Source: JAAELZ01 sp965237995
GTDB taxonomy: Bacteria > Pseudomonadota > Gammaproteobacteria > Arenicellales > Poriferihabitantaceae
NCBI GenBank assembly: GCA_965237995.1
Contig: CBDEGO010000002.1
Location: forward strand, 124,001 to 188,000
Direction: 5' to 3'
Length of the DNA: 64,000 nucleotides
A model generated the notes under the pieces. It worked only from the letters and a program-made list of their open reading frames with translations, was not told the DNA's origin and made no database searches. Shown here piece after piece: positions 18,102 through 27,272 of the stretch. A program made the position numbers and the translations under genes. The first letter of the stretch is position 1; every line of letters begins with the position of its first letter.

Positions 18102-18805
18102 CTCATGTTTTGATACTGCTTTGACCTTCTATCTCCCCCTTTAGGTTTTGGAGCAACAGCTCGATTTATCTTTGCTGCTATCTCAGACTGAAAACGTTCA
18201 TCTCCAAGAACCCAAGATTTGTTCGTCATTTCACGTATCTCTAAGAGTGTTTGATTCGAAATCTCATCTTTAAATAACCCTTGGTATTGAGACTGCCTCT
18301 GGTCGTCAGTATCACCAAGTGAGTAATATAAATCATGCGGTGTAATTAATGAATTCATATCTCCTAAAGCATTGTAACGATAACTAGACCACGGATACTC
18401 AGCTGGGTGCGTTACCATCTCGGCGCGAACAGGGTTTAATTCTATATATCGCTGACATGACAATAAATACTGATTACTATCAATTAGTGTCGCTTTATAA
18501 CGGCCTTCCCATAAGGTTCCGCTACGTTTATATAAATGGTTGAATTGTTGAACATAAACTCGCCCAACGGATTGCATCGCTTTAGAAAGGCTATTCTCTT
18601 CTAATGGCGTAATAAGTAAATGCACATGGTTTGTCATCAACACATAAGCATGCAGTTGGCAAAGGTATTGGGTTAACGCCTTTTCCAGTTTCTTCAAGTA
18701 GAACGCATAATCACCATTACCGTAGAAAATAGGCTCACGGTTGTTACCACGAATAATAACGTGTTGCGGATAACCGGGAATGTTAAATCGTGGAAGACGA
18801 GGCAA
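18086..18805 (-). CDS. REP-associated tyrosine transposase (RAYT, Y1_Tnp)
   Basis: A 239-residue HUH-type single-strand transposase. It opens with PRLPRFNIPGYPQHVIIRGN, typical of the family, and has the metal-binding HVHLL motif near residue 61 within VLMTNHVHLLITP. Later come GTLWEGRYKATLID and RYIELNPVRAEMV, also diagnostic. The length and the C-terminal GGDRRSKQYQ tail fit a full, probably active copy. It works on REP palindromes, cutting one DNA strand through a tyrosine. Confidence 0.93.
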   Translation of the reverse strand: MPRLPRFNIPGYPQHVIIRGNNREPIFYGNGDYAFYLKKLEKALTQYLCQLHAYVLMTNHVHLLITPLEENSLSKAMQSVGRVYVQQFNHLYKRSGTLWEGRYKATLIDSNQYLLSCQRYIELNPVRAEMVTHPAEYPWSSYRYNALGDMNSLITPHDLYYSLGDTDDQRQSQYQGLFKDEISNQTLLEIREMTNKSWVLGDERFQSEIAAKINRAVAPKPKGGDRRSKQYQNMRINRV

Positions 18806-18863
18806 AATAAATATAACTAAGCGTAAGATCGATAAATTCTAGTATACGTGCCTTAGCATACAC

Positions 18864-18887
18864 AATCAATCGTGTCTGACCCCATTG
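18864..18887 (-). repeat. Right 24-bp inverted repeat of the RAYT element
   Basis: Perfect reverse complement of 18078-18101, 58 bp upstream of the transposase start. The 84 bp between it and the lipoprotein gene end at 18972 hold no gene. Confidence 0.85.
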
Positions 18888-18971
18888 GTTTGCATTGGTT
18901 GATAAGCCTCTTAATACCCCCATCACTCGCCACAAATTAATTGTGTTGAGGCTAAGCTCTACAAATAGAAT

Positions 18972-19610
18972 CTATTGGGTAGCCGCTAAGAGATCTACTT
19001 CCCGTTCATTCATCCACGCTTCTATTTCTTCGCTACTTGGGTCTTCTTTTTTAATCCACTCAATGCACTCGAGATAAACCTCACCCAACGCTTCGTCCGC
19101 AACGGTATCTAACATTCGGCTTGGGTCGTTCCAACGAGGCCCACCTAACCACACCGCGGCAAACATTAAACTCGCTTCTATTTTTGTTGTTCCTCCCGCT
19201 AGCATCGCATCGTAAAACATTCTGTGCACAGTCTGCCAAGTCTTGGTTCTATATTGCTTTGGGCTGCGCGCTTCGTTATCTGATTGACAATAGGCATCGT
19301 GAATGACAGCCGCTTTTAAAAAACCTTTAGCGAATCGTCCATCCGTCATCCATAACGCTAAGCGCGGAACGGATGCGCCATCGGTAACGGTGCCTTTTGG
19401 AGCAACCCACTCTGTCCCTGCGCCGTCAACAAAAGTTAAATTCTCGTCTAACAATTCTTTAAGTGCTGAGTCAGGCACTTCACGCAGGGTAATAATGTTT
19501 GGAGAAAATGGCTGCTTATCTTTATTTGCAATGAACCCATTGTCACAACCAGCTAAGAACAAAGCCACGGCTACAATGCTGATTACGGAAAGGTTGCGGT
19601 TAGACTTCAT
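18972..19610 (-). CDS. DUF1353-like lipoprotein
   Basis: A 212-residue protein with a type II signal peptide: hydrophobic residues 8-19 followed by the lipobox LAGC (Cys22). The mature part has the DUF1353 pattern: WVAPKGTVTDGASVPRLALW (about residues 67-86), then AAVIHDAYCQ with the conserved His-Asp and a later MFYDAMLAGG. DUF1353 proteins are small, often phage- or inner-wall-associated, with unknown function. The lipid anchor and the missing neighbours suggest a free-standing envelope protein. Confidence 0.8.
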   Translation of the reverse strand: MKSNRNLSVISIVAVALFLAGCDNGFIANKDKQPFSPNIITLREVPDSALKELLDENLTFVDGAGTEWVAPKGTVTDGASVPRLALWMTDGRFAKGFLKAAVIHDAYCQSDNEARSPKQYRTKTWQTVHRMFYDAMLAGGTTKIEASLMFAAVWLGGPRWNDPSRMLDTVADEALGEVYLECIEWIKKEDPSSEEIEAWMNEREVDLLAATQ

Positions 19611-19667
19611 GTTAATCCTTAAACTATTATGTGTTTAGTATAGCGTTACTTTAGCATTGTCGTAGAT

Positions 19668-20255
19668 TTAACTAAGCGAACTCGAATCGGCACGCAATGA
19701 CTTGGCTAATTTGGCGACTCTTGCACCTAAATATTGCGCGGTCTGAATATCGATTTCATCAACCACCTCGGTTTCAGTGTGGGCAACTACGCCGCTTTGG
19801 GCGCCCAGTCTATTGCGTACCTCGCCGTCCAGCCCAATGGAAATATCTAGGTTCGCCCACAACATACCATGTTGCCCTGCGAACACCGATAAATACTGTA
19901 GGGTGCTTAACTGGTCACCACTAAAATTTGAACCGATGGTAAACCCCGCAGCGACTTTATTAGACCATGCCCGCTGCGACCACAATTCGCTACTGGCATC
20001 AGCGAAGGCTTTGAACTGAGCAGTCACTCCGCCCATAAAAGTGGGCGAGCCGAAAACCACTCCATCGGCTTGGCTGATTAAATCAAGTGTTTCTGCATTG
20101 ATGTACCGCCCTTCGACGATATCAGCGTTTCGTATGTCAATATCACTGGCCTCCATTCCCGACACTGATTGCACACCAGTAATCACGCCTTGGGCTAACT
20201 GCTTTGTTGTGCCCGTCACTGAATGGTATACCACTGCAATTTTATTAGACTTCAT
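19668..20255 (-). CDS. Flavodoxin/NAD(P)H:quinone oxidoreductase-like protein
   Basis: A 195-residue flavodoxin-fold protein. The FMN phosphate loop is VVYHSVTGTTKQLAQGV (residues 9-25), and GSPTFMGGVTAQFKAF (about 69-84) plus FTIGSNFSGDQLSTLQ (about 106-121) form the isoalloxazine pocket, as in WrbA-type proteins. Probably a cytosolic FMN reductase or quinone reductase. It is transcribed after the GTPase gene at 20260, only a few bases away. Confidence 0.82.
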   Translation of the reverse strand: MKSNKIAVVYHSVTGTTKQLAQGVITGVQSVSGMEASDIDIRNADIVEGRYINAETLDLISQADGVVFGSPTFMGGVTAQFKAFADASSELWSQRAWSNKVAAGFTIGSNFSGDQLSTLQYLSVFAGQHGMLWANLDISIGLDGEVRNRLGAQSGVVAHTETEVVDEIDIQTAQYLGARVAKLAKSLRADSSSLS

Positions 20256-20259
20256 TGGC

Positions 20260-21192
20260 TTATCTATTTTTCAGATAACGCTTTTTACGTTCGGCTTTAC
20301 GCGCTAATTTCTGCGATTCTTTGTCTTTAGCCACTTGTTCATATTCTGCAATTTCTTTCACAATCATTTCGGGCTTTTCAAGTGTTAAGCCTCCCAACGC
20401 GCCCGTACGGATGTCTTTGATAAAGATATTACAGGTGCGTTCAATATCTATTTTTCCGCCTGATTTTATCGCCCCTCTATAAGCAGCTATCGCTTCGATA
20501 AGCGCATGATTACCTGCCGGCAGATCAGATAATTTATATCGCTCTAACAGTCGCTCTGGGTATAAACTGAGCATCATATCGGCCGCATAATACGCCAAAG
20601 TGTCGTAGTTAACCGCCGTGTCCTTTATCGCGCCAGTGATACCAAGCCTTAAACCACTATGATGGTTTTGTATATTGGGCCACAGTACACCTGGTGTGTC
20701 TAACAAGACAATATTGTCATCTAGTTCAATGCGTTGCTGGTGTTTTGTCACAGCTGGCTCATTGCCTGTTTTAGCAATCGTTTTGCCGCTCAGTGCGTTA
20801 ATCAACGAAGACTTACCTGCATTCGGAATACCTACTATCATTACGCGTATCGGCTCTAAGCGGTCAAGCTTATGCGAAAACAAACCGCGGCACACGCCGG
20901 TTAATTTCTTAATATCGCCTCGTCTGTGCGTACTAACAGCACGACACGCTATCGATTGCTCCATGCTGATATGCTCTAGCCAGAGTTTGGTCATTGTAGG
21001 GTCAGCTAAATCAGACTTAGTCAGCACCTTTAAAGCGGGTTTACCGCCGCGCACCTGCTCCAACACGGGGTTTTGGCTACTATGCGGAATGCGGGCATCC
21101 AGCACTTCAATAAACATATCAACTTTAGATAAAGTCTGCTTTATCTCTTTGATGGCCTTGTGCATGTGGCCGGGAAACCATTGGATGTTCAT
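20260..21192 (-). CDS. RbgA/YlqF-type ribosome-assembly GTPase
   Basis: A 310-residue circularly permuted GTPase. Motif order is permuted: G4 TKSD near residue 61, then G1 GIPNAGKSSLINAL near residue 119, then G3 DTPGVLWP near 165. The start at 21192 gives MNIQWFPGHMHKAIKEIKQ, the canonical N terminus; an upstream ATG adds nine unmatched residues. RbgA takes part in late assembly of the large ribosomal subunit in Bacillus; the gammaproteobacterial homologues are less studied. It is followed directly by the flavodoxin gene. Confidence 0.88.
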   Translation of the reverse strand: MNIQWFPGHMHKAIKEIKQTLSKVDMFIEVLDARIPHSSQNPVLEQVRGGKPALKVLTKSDLADPTMTKLWLEHISMEQSIACRAVSTHRRGDIKKLTGVCRGLFSHKLDRLEPIRVMIVGIPNAGKSSLINALSGKTIAKTGNEPAVTKHQQRIELDDNIVLLDTPGVLWPNIQNHHSGLRLGITGAIKDTAVNYDTLAYYAADMMLSLYPERLLERYKLSDLPAGNHALIEAIAAYRGAIKSGGKIDIERTCNIFIKDIRTGALGGLTLEKPEMIVKEIAEYEQVAKDKESQKLARKAERKKRYLKNR

Positions 21193-21336
21193 TACGTAAT
21201 GATGCGCGCTCTGCGCCAAGAAACCTGGTTAAAAATTACAGAAGCTACCCTACCCTAAATCACTTAAAATCAAAACATCAATTAACGCTAGGTGATGAAT
21301 TGATGTTCTCCGTAACCATACTTAATCAACGCTGAT

Positions 21337-22329
21337 ATGCAAACTCAATTCTTAGACGAATTTACCCAACGCGCACAACAACAACCAAAGAGAATTGTGT
21401 TACCAGAAGGCAGTGACGAGCGAATCATAGCCGCTGCCGCGCACTGCGCCAAACAGGGTATTGCACATCCAATCTTGATAGGTGATACCAGTAAAATCAA
21501 GACTCTATGCGATAATTTTGATATTGAGTCTAACTTAATAGAATGTATTGATTCGACGTCGTCAGATAAAAATGAAGCTTATGCTCAATTGTTATACGAC
21601 TTAAGACAACACAAAGGTTTGAGTTTAGCAGAGGCCAGAACGCTAGTCGCGCAACCGCTTGTTTTCGCTAGTTGCATGGTAAAAGCAGGCGATGCCGATG
21701 GCTGCGTGGCAGGCGCTCAGCATGCAACTTCTGATGTGGTACGCGCTGCCTTACAAATCATTGGGGTCGCACCAGAGGTAAAATTGGTTTCTAGCTTTTT
21801 TATCATGGTTCTTGCAGAGAGCCATTCTCAGCCTTTGGTGTTCGCCGATTGCGCGCTTAATATTGCACCTAACGCCGAACAATTAGCAGATATCGCGCTT
21901 TCTAGTGCGCAGAGCGCAAACCAGTTATTAGAAATTCAACCTAAAGTGGCGCTATTATCTTTTTCAACCAACGGCAGTGCGGCACACGCTGAGGTTGATA
22001 AAGTTCGGGAGGCAGTTGAACTGATTAAACAAAAAGACAGTAAACTCAATGTGATTGGCGATATTCAATTCGACGCTGCATTTGATGCCAAAACCCTATC
22101 AGCGAAATGGCCTGATACCAACTTTGCCGCGCCCGCCAACATCTTTGTCTTTCCTAGCCTAGAAGCAGGCAATATTGGGTATAAAATTGCAGAACGAATC
22201 GGCGGCGCTTTGCCGATCGGCCCAGTATTACAGGGCTTGAATCAACCAGTGAATGATTTATCGCGAGGTTGCGATGTAGAAGCGGTGATTAACACCATTA
22301 TTGTCACTGCTGTGCAAGCGATCGGATAA
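21337..22329 (+). CDS. pta: Phosphate acetyltransferase, short form
   Basis: A 330-residue PTA_PTB-family enzyme that interconverts acetyl-CoA and acetyl phosphate. Landmarks are RIVLPEGSDERIIAAAAHCA near residue 20, ADGCVAGAQHATSDVVRAAL (about 119-138), the SFFIMV strand, and NIFVFPSLEAGNIGYKIAER with GPVLQGLNQPVNDLSRGC near the C terminus. It lacks the long N-terminal regulatory domains of E. coli Pta. No ackA is adjacent. It converges with the next gene, with only seven bases between stops. Confidence 0.9.
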   Translation: MQTQFLDEFTQRAQQQPKRIVLPEGSDERIIAAAAHCAKQGIAHPILIGDTSKIKTLCDNFDIESNLIECIDSTSSDKNEAYAQLLYDLRQHKGLSLAEARTLVAQPLVFASCMVKAGDADGCVAGAQHATSDVVRAALQIIGVAPEVKLVSSFFIMVLAESHSQPLVFADCALNIAPNAEQLADIALSSAQSANQLLEIQPKVALLSFSTNGSAAHAEVDKVREAVELIKQKDSKLNVIGDIQFDAAFDAKTLSAKWPDTNFAAPANIFVFPSLEAGNIGYKIAERIGGALPIGPVLQGLNQPVNDLSRGCDVEAVINTIIVTAVQAIG

Positions 22330-22336
22330 CTTAACG

Positions 22337-23086
22337 TTAGCCGCATTGCTCAGAAGGGTCAATTTGTTCAAAGATAATATTATCAACATGCGTTCGCGCT
22401 ACATTGAGGCGTTGCTGGTTGTTAATTGTCCAGCTTATCAGCGGCATACCTTTGTGCTTTAGTTGCCGCATACGCCAATTAGGAAGCATATCAATATCAT
22501 ATGATACGAAATCAGGTTTGCTAACCCTATTGAACAAGCAGTGACGATATGCAAAGCGTCGCCAGCACGACAACCCCAATTCACTATAACGCTCAGTATT
22601 TTGCCCACGCAATACTTCAGGTCTATTTTGCGCAAACCAAGCTAAGCGATGCGGGTTAAATGCTAGCATGGCGTAAGGGCCTTGGTAATGATCTAATATT
22701 TTTGCAGTAGCCAACTCCAATTCATCTGACCCGCCAATTAAACCTTTCAATTCGACTAAAACGGGCACTTTTCCGTCAATAAGCGATAAGGTTTGTTTAA
22801 GACTTGGAATCCCTTCCTCGCTACCTTCTACTTTGAGTTTTTCCAGTTCGGCTAGATCGGTGTGTTTTACGTAGCCAGTTCCATTGGTCAGGCGATCTAA
22901 ATCATCATCGTGAAAAACGACTACCTCACCGTCTTTACAAAGTTGTATATCAAGCTCAATACCGTAACCGTGATCGACTGCCAATTGAAAAGCGGCTAGA
23001 GTGTTTTCGGGCGCACCTTCATCGTTATGCAAGCCTCTATGCGCAAAAGGCGCGTGATACAACCAATGCTCTTTATTTATCCTCAC
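22337..23086 (-). CDS. Glycerophosphodiester phosphodiesterase
   Basis: A 249-residue GDPD-family enzyme that releases glycerol 3-phosphate from deacylated phospholipids. The active-site segment is APFAHRGLHNDEGAPENTLAAF with the family's HRG and EN pairs, followed by IELDIQLCKDGEVVVFHDDDLDRLTNG, which carries the calcium ligands and general base. The GTG at 23086, seven bases after the dxr stop, is chosen; an earlier ATG at 23152 lies inside dxr. There is no signal peptide, so a cytosolic UgpQ-like role is likely. Confidence 0.88.
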   Translation of the reverse strand: MRINKEHWLYHAPFAHRGLHNDEGAPENTLAAFQLAVDHGYGIELDIQLCKDGEVVVFHDDDLDRLTNGTGYVKHTDLAELEKLKVEGSEEGIPSLKQTLSLIDGKVPVLVELKGLIGGSDELELATAKILDHYQGPYAMLAFNPHRLAWFAQNRPEVLRGQNTERYSELGLSCWRRFAYRHCLFNRVSKPDFVSYDIDMLPNWRMRQLKHKGMPLISWTINNQQRLNVARTHVDNIIFEQIDPSEQCG

Positions 23087-23093
23087 ACGCGCT

Positions 23094-24287
23094 TTAGGCT
23101 GCGAGTTTAACGACCATCGCTGACGCGGTTTGACGCGCCATTTTATCGGCATTAAGCACCGACTCTAAACTGCGGTCTGCGCAAGAACCTAATGTCTGCA
23201 TCGCATTGTCAACTAGACTATATATATCGTTAAAGCCAATTTGCTGCGCAAGAAAAGCCTCCACCGCCACTTCATTTGCTGCGCTTAATATGGTGGGCAA
23301 TGTGCCCCCTTCTGTTGCCGCTCGCGTAGATAAGGTCAAAAGCGGGAACCGTTGATAATCCGGCGCGCTAAAGTCTAAACGCGCCAGTTCAATTAAATTG
23401 AGCGAGTCTGCACCAGACTCAATGCGATCCGGCCAACCCAAAGCATGTGCAATAGGAATACGCATGTCAGCGCAGCCCATCTGCGAGAGAATAGACCCGT
23501 CAACGTATTCCACCATTGAGTGAATAGCACTTTGCGGATGGATAACAATCTCTATTTTTTCTGGCGGCAAGTTAAATAGTGCGCAAGCTTCAATTAGCTC
23601 AAGGCCTTTATTCATCATGGTCGCCGAATCAACCGATATTTTTTTGCCCATGCTCCAATTAGGGTGCGCGCAGGCTTGTGCAGGCGTGATTGTAGAAAAT
23701 TTGTTAAGTGCTAGATTTCTAAACGGCCCACCTGAACCCGTTAAGATTAGCTTACGCACGCCTTTTGCCAATAAGTCACAGTCCGCTTGGCCTGCCGGGT
23801 TTGGCAAACACTGGAAAATCGCATTGTGTTCACTATCGAGCGGTAAAAGCGTTGCGCCTGAGTTTTTAGCAAGGCTGACGATTTCATCGCCTAGCATCAC
23901 CAACGGTTCTTTATTGGCTATTAATACTATCTTACCCGCCTCAACTGCGGCCATCGTCGACAACAGCCCGGCTGCACCTACAATGCCACTCACGACAACA
24001 TCGGCGCTGGAATCGCTTACCAGCTCGCTAAGGGCGTTATTTGAGTCACAAACTTGTGTGTTACAGTTGTGTTCTTGTAAGGCAACCCGTAGCTGCTTAG
24101 ATGCGCTAGGATCGGCCATCACTGCATATTGGGGTGTGTAGTGTAAACACTGCATTAACATGGTCTGCCAATCTGTATTGGCGCTCAGGCCAAAACAAGC
24201 AAATCGATCAGGATGACGACCAATGACATCTAAGGTGCTAAGACCAATCGACCCGGTAGAGCCTAATATGACAACATTGCGCTTCAT
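23094..24287 (-). CDS. dxr: 1-deoxy-D-xylulose 5-phosphate reductoisomerase
   Basis: A 397-residue NADPH enzyme of the MEP isoprenoid pathway. N-terminal NADP loop is ILGSTGSIGLSTLDVI; LLPLDSEHNAIFQCL and TGSGGPFRN follow, then HPNWSMGKKISVDSATMMNKGLE with the metal and substrate contacts, and VIHPQSAIHSMVEYVDGS. The start at 24287 overlaps the cdsA stop (ATGA), and it removes nine non-matching residues of a longer frame. It is the last core gene of the rpsB-to-dxr run; rseP and bamA, which often follow in this class, are absent here. Confidence 0.95.
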   Translation of the reverse strand: MKRNVVILGSTGSIGLSTLDVIGRHPDRFACFGLSANTDWQTMLMQCLHYTPQYAVMADPSASKQLRVALQEHNCNTQVCDSNNALSELVSDSSADVVVSGIVGAAGLLSTMAAVEAGKIVLIANKEPLVMLGDEIVSLAKNSGATLLPLDSEHNAIFQCLPNPAGQADCDLLAKGVRKLILTGSGGPFRNLALNKFSTITPAQACAHPNWSMGKKISVDSATMMNKGLELIEACALFNLPPEKIEIVIHPQSAIHSMVEYVDGSILSQMGCADMRIPIAHALGWPDRIESGADSLNLIELARLDFSAPDYQRFPLLTLSTRAATEGGTLPTILSAANEVAVEAFLAQQIGFNDIYSLVDNAMQTLGSCADRSLESVLNADKMARQTASAMVVKLAA

Positions 24288-25078
24288 GCGACTAAGATAA
24301 TCAACGGCCAGCAAAGAGCAAATAAAGGTAAGCCTGCTATTAAACCATCTACCCTATCTAAAACGCCGCCATGACCAGGAATTAAACTGCCGCTGTCTTT
24401 CATATCCGCTGCACGCTTTAATTTACTCTCGCTTAAGTCGCCTACAACGGAAATTAAACTCACCAAAATAGCGAGGACGGCAACAAACATATATTGTGAA
24501 AAAGAGCGAACTTGCGGAATGATGAAAGCACAATACACTAAGCTGACTATCACTGAGCCTAACGCCCCAGAGACAACGCCTTCCCAAGTTTTACCGGGGC
24601 TAATGCTTGGCGCGAGCTTCGTTCTTCCAAAGCGCTTACCACCAAAATATGCCAACGAATCTGCCGACCAAACCATCAACAGCGGCAATAGCAATAAACT
24701 CGGATCGATAGCATGTAAGTTGGTGAACGCCATCCACGCCACCCACAGTGCAAACACACCCTTGACTAAACTCCAACTGCTTGGTGTGGAGGCGGGTTTA
24801 CCCAAGGTAATTGTTTGCCACAGCCAATACAGCACACCGCTTGCGATGACCCAAAAGCTAGGAAGAGCAGTATAAAAGCTGACACAAACTAATAGACTAA
24901 ATAGCACAGCTGCGAGAATAAAACGTTCAAGCGACTGGTTTGCCATCACACTCCATTCATGCAAACCGATTAGCAATATGACAGATACGATTAATGAAAA
25001 TAAGGTATTGGGCAGTAAAAATAAGCCAAGCAAGGCGACTAACACCATCACAACCCCTGAAATTATTCGTGTTTTCAC
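24284..25078 (-). CDS. cdsA: Phosphatidate cytidylyltransferase
   Basis: A 264-residue polytopic membrane enzyme that makes CDP-diacylglycerol for phospholipid synthesis. The family signature is near the C terminus: VVGDLSESKLKRAADMKDSGSLIPGHGGVLDRVDGL spans about residues 211-246, with conserved Asp and Lys. Earlier are KRFGRTKLAPSISPGKTWEG and several transmembrane helices. It follows uppS by six bases and overlaps dxr by four, in the usual order. Confidence 0.95.
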   Translation of the reverse strand: MKTRIISGVVMVLVALLGLFLLPNTLFSLIVSVILLIGLHEWSVMANQSLERFILAAVLFSLLVCVSFYTALPSFWVIASGVLYWLWQTITLGKPASTPSSWSLVKGVFALWVAWMAFTNLHAIDPSLLLLPLLMVWSADSLAYFGGKRFGRTKLAPSISPGKTWEGVVSGALGSVIVSLVYCAFIIPQVRSFSQYMFVAVLAILVSLISVVGDLSESKLKRAADMKDSGSLIPGHGGVLDRVDGLIAGLPLFALCWPLIILVA

Positions 25079-25084
25079 GCTACA

Positions 25085-25828
25085 TCACCCACTTACAATT
25101 TGATCGCTTATTTTTCCATATCGACGCTCTCTACCGGTAAACCACTTAATCGATTTATCCAGTTCTGCTTCGTTAAAATCTGGCCAATATACATCGGTAA
25201 AATATAACTCAGCGTAAGCGCATTGCCAAAGCAAGAAGTTGCTAATGCGCGACTCACCCCCCGTTCGAATAAGCAAATCAGGGTCAGGAATATCGGCGGT
25301 ACTGGTTAGCGCGTTGATCGATTCCTCAGTGATCGAATCAAGTTCAAGCTCACCTATTTGGACTTTCTGCGCCAGTAATTTAGCGGCCTGAACGATATCC
25401 CAGCGGCCGCCATAATTAACAGCAATATTCAAGTTAAGCCCCTGATTATCAGCGGTTGTTGTTATCGCTTTGGCTATTTTATTTTGTAACCGTTTAGGAA
25501 ATGCGCTTAAGTCACCTAATATATTTAGGCGAATGCCATTTTGATGTAAACGTGCCAAGTCATCAGCCAACACTTTCGCAAGCAATTCTAGTAAGAGCTT
25601 TACTTCGGCAGGCGGCCTGTTCCAGTTTTCACTACTAAAAGCAAAAATGGTGAGGTGATCAACTCCGCGCCGCGCGCAGTGCTCTACAATTAACCTTACG
25701 GATTCGACACCTTGGCGATGGCCAAAAACACGAGGCTTATTGCGCGCCTTGGCCCAACGTCCATTACCATCCATAATGATGGCAATATGGCGAGGAATTA
25801 AACTAGAAGGCTTAGGATTCAAGCCCAC
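25085..25828 (-). CDS. uppS: Undecaprenyl diphosphate synthase
   Basis: A 247-residue cis-prenyltransferase making the C55 lipid carrier for peptidoglycan. Motifs are IIMDGNGRWAKARNKPRVFGHR near residue 17 (catalytic Asp), TIFAFSSENWNRP near residue 69, LNIAVNYGGRWDIV near 142 and PDLLIRTGGESRISNFLLWQ near 192. All key residues are present. It lies between frr and cdsA in the standard order. Confidence 0.96.
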   Translation of the reverse strand: MGLNPKPSSLIPRHIAIIMDGNGRWAKARNKPRVFGHRQGVESVRLIVEHCARRGVDHLTIFAFSSENWNRPPAEVKLLLELLAKVLADDLARLHQNGIRLNILGDLSAFPKRLQNKIAKAITTTADNQGLNLNIAVNYGGRWDIVQAAKLLAQKVQIGELELDSITEESINALTSTADIPDPDLLIRTGGESRISNFLLWQCAYAELYFTDVYWPDFNEAELDKSIKWFTGRERRYGKISDQIVSG

Positions 25829-25874
25829 TATCGCGGTGACGACTGGTTTAGTTTCACAGCGTGATAAGGCGAAC

Positions 25875-26432
25875 CTAAACTTCCATTACTTCCTTTTGCT
25901 TTTCTTCAACCGCTGCATCCATTTCAGCCACATATTTATCGGTTAAGGTCTGAATCTGAGTTTCAGCCCCCTTTTCTTCGTCTTCGGATATCTCCTTTTC
26001 TTTTTCTAAGTCCTTCACTTGACTGATCGCATCACGACGTATATTACGAATCGCTATTTTGCCATTCTCGCCTTCATTTTTGACTATTTTAGTCATTTCA
26101 ATACGACGCCCTTCGGTCATCGGCGGTAAAGGAATACGTATATGCTCACCTGCTGTCACTGGGTTCAAACCCAAGTCCGATTCCATAATCGCCCGCTCTA
26201 TCACCGGCACCATATTCTTTTCCCACGGTTGAATGGACAACGTTCTTGCATCTGCCACACCGACAGTAGCGCACTGTGATATCTGTGTAGGGCTACCATA
26301 ATAGTCGACCATTAAATGGTCGAGTAAACTGGTATTTGCACGCCCTGTTCGAATACGTATAAATTCATTTTTAATGGCTTCAACGCTTTTACCCATACGG
26401 GTTTCTGCTTCTTTTAGAATGTCATCAATCAT
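25875..26432 (-). CDS. frr: Ribosome recycling factor
   Basis: A 185-residue, tRNA-shaped factor that splits the post-termination ribosome with EF-G. Identifiers are RTGRANTSLLDHLMVDYYG (about residues 28-46), LSIQPWEKNMVPVIERAI and GEHIRIPLPPMTEGRRIEMTK. Length is normal for the family. It lies 28 bp after pyrH and 46 bp before uppS on the same strand. Confidence 0.97.
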   Translation of the reverse strand: MIDDILKEAETRMGKSVEAIKNEFIRIRTGRANTSLLDHLMVDYYGSPTQISQCATVGVADARTLSIQPWEKNMVPVIERAIMESDLGLNPVTAGEHIRIPLPPMTEGRRIEMTKIVKNEGENGKIAIRNIRRDAISQVKDLEKEKEISEDEEKGAETQIQTLTDKYVAEMDAAVEEKQKEVMEV

Positions 26433-26460
26433 TATTAAATCCGGTATTTTTCCTAGGTCT

Positions 26461-27177
26461 TTAGTTACTAACCAGCGTACCTACTGGTTCACCCATTATA
26501 GCGCGCATTAAGTTTCCTTCTTCGTGAAAATTTAACACTCTTATTGGCATCTTGTTCTCTCTGCACAAGGTCATTGCGGTGCTATCCATCACGCCTAGTT
26601 GCTTATCTATTGCTTCGTCAAAACTTAACGTGTCATAACGTGTTGCATCTGGGTCTTTTTCGGGGTCAGCGGTGTAGACACCATCAACGCGCGTGGCTTT
26701 GATCATCAAATCAGCGCTCACTTCTAAAGCGCGTAAACTAGCCGCCGTATCAGTGGTAAATAGAGGGTTGCCCGTTCCTGCAGCGAAAATAACCACACGG
26801 TCATTTTTTAAGTGCTTAAGCGCCCTTGGCCTAACATAGGGCTCAACTACCCCAACGATATGCAGCGCTGACATGACTCTAGCGGGTTGACCACACGCTT
26901 CTAGCGCTTGTTGTAACGACAACGCATTCATTGCAGTGGCAAGCATACCAATGTAATCAGAACCGATTCGATCCATGCCTTTAGATGCTGCTTGCATACC
27001 ACGAAAGAAATTACCGCCGCCCACAACTATTGCGAGTTGCACGCCGGTATCGATGATAGATTTAATTTCTTTGGCGACTGAAGTAAGCATCGTTGCCTCA
27101 ATGCCAAATTTAGCATCCCCTGCCAATGACTCCCCACTTAGTTTGAGCAAAACTCTTGGATAAGCAGGTTCAGCCAT
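26461..27177 (-). CDS. pyrH: Uridylate kinase
   Basis: A 238-residue UMP kinase for pyrimidine nucleotide synthesis. It contains RVLLKLSGESLAG, VVGGGNFFRG and FAAGTGNPLFTTDTAASLRA, plus KATRVDGVYTADPEKDPDA. The ATG at 27177 fits the family start; an upstream ATG at 27225 adds sixteen unmatched residues. Gene order tsf-pyrH-frr is the norm in Gammaproteobacteria. Confidence 0.96.
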   Translation of the reverse strand: MAEPAYPRVLLKLSGESLAGDAKFGIEATMLTSVAKEIKSIIDTGVQLAIVVGGGNFFRGMQAASKGMDRIGSDYIGMLATAMNALSLQQALEACGQPARVMSALHIVGVVEPYVRPRALKHLKNDRVVIFAAGTGNPLFTTDTAASLRALEVSADLMIKATRVDGVYTADPEKDPDATRYDTLSFDEAIDKQLGVMDSTAMTLCRENKMPIRVLNFHEEGNLMRAIMGEPVGTLVSN

Positions 27178-27272
27178 ATTGTTTTCCACTGTTGTTATCA
27201 CTTTGGCCCGCAATTTGCGAGCCAACCATCTAATGTTACCCGATTTAACCGGATAAGGCAGCTCAGTCTATT

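Larger units (their letters stand above)
18078..18887 (-). mobile_element. RAYT element bounded by 24-bp inverted repeats
   Basis: A Y1-transposase gene lies between two perfect 24-bp inverted copies, 18078-18101 and 18864-18887, each containing GGGGTCAGACACGATTG. The left copy covers the stop codon of the transposase. A partial third copy, AATGGGGTCAAATC, sits just outside at 18065-18078. RAYT genes are normally flanked by REP/BIME repeats that the enzyme recognises and spreads, so these repeats are the likely substrate. Confidence 0.8.
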
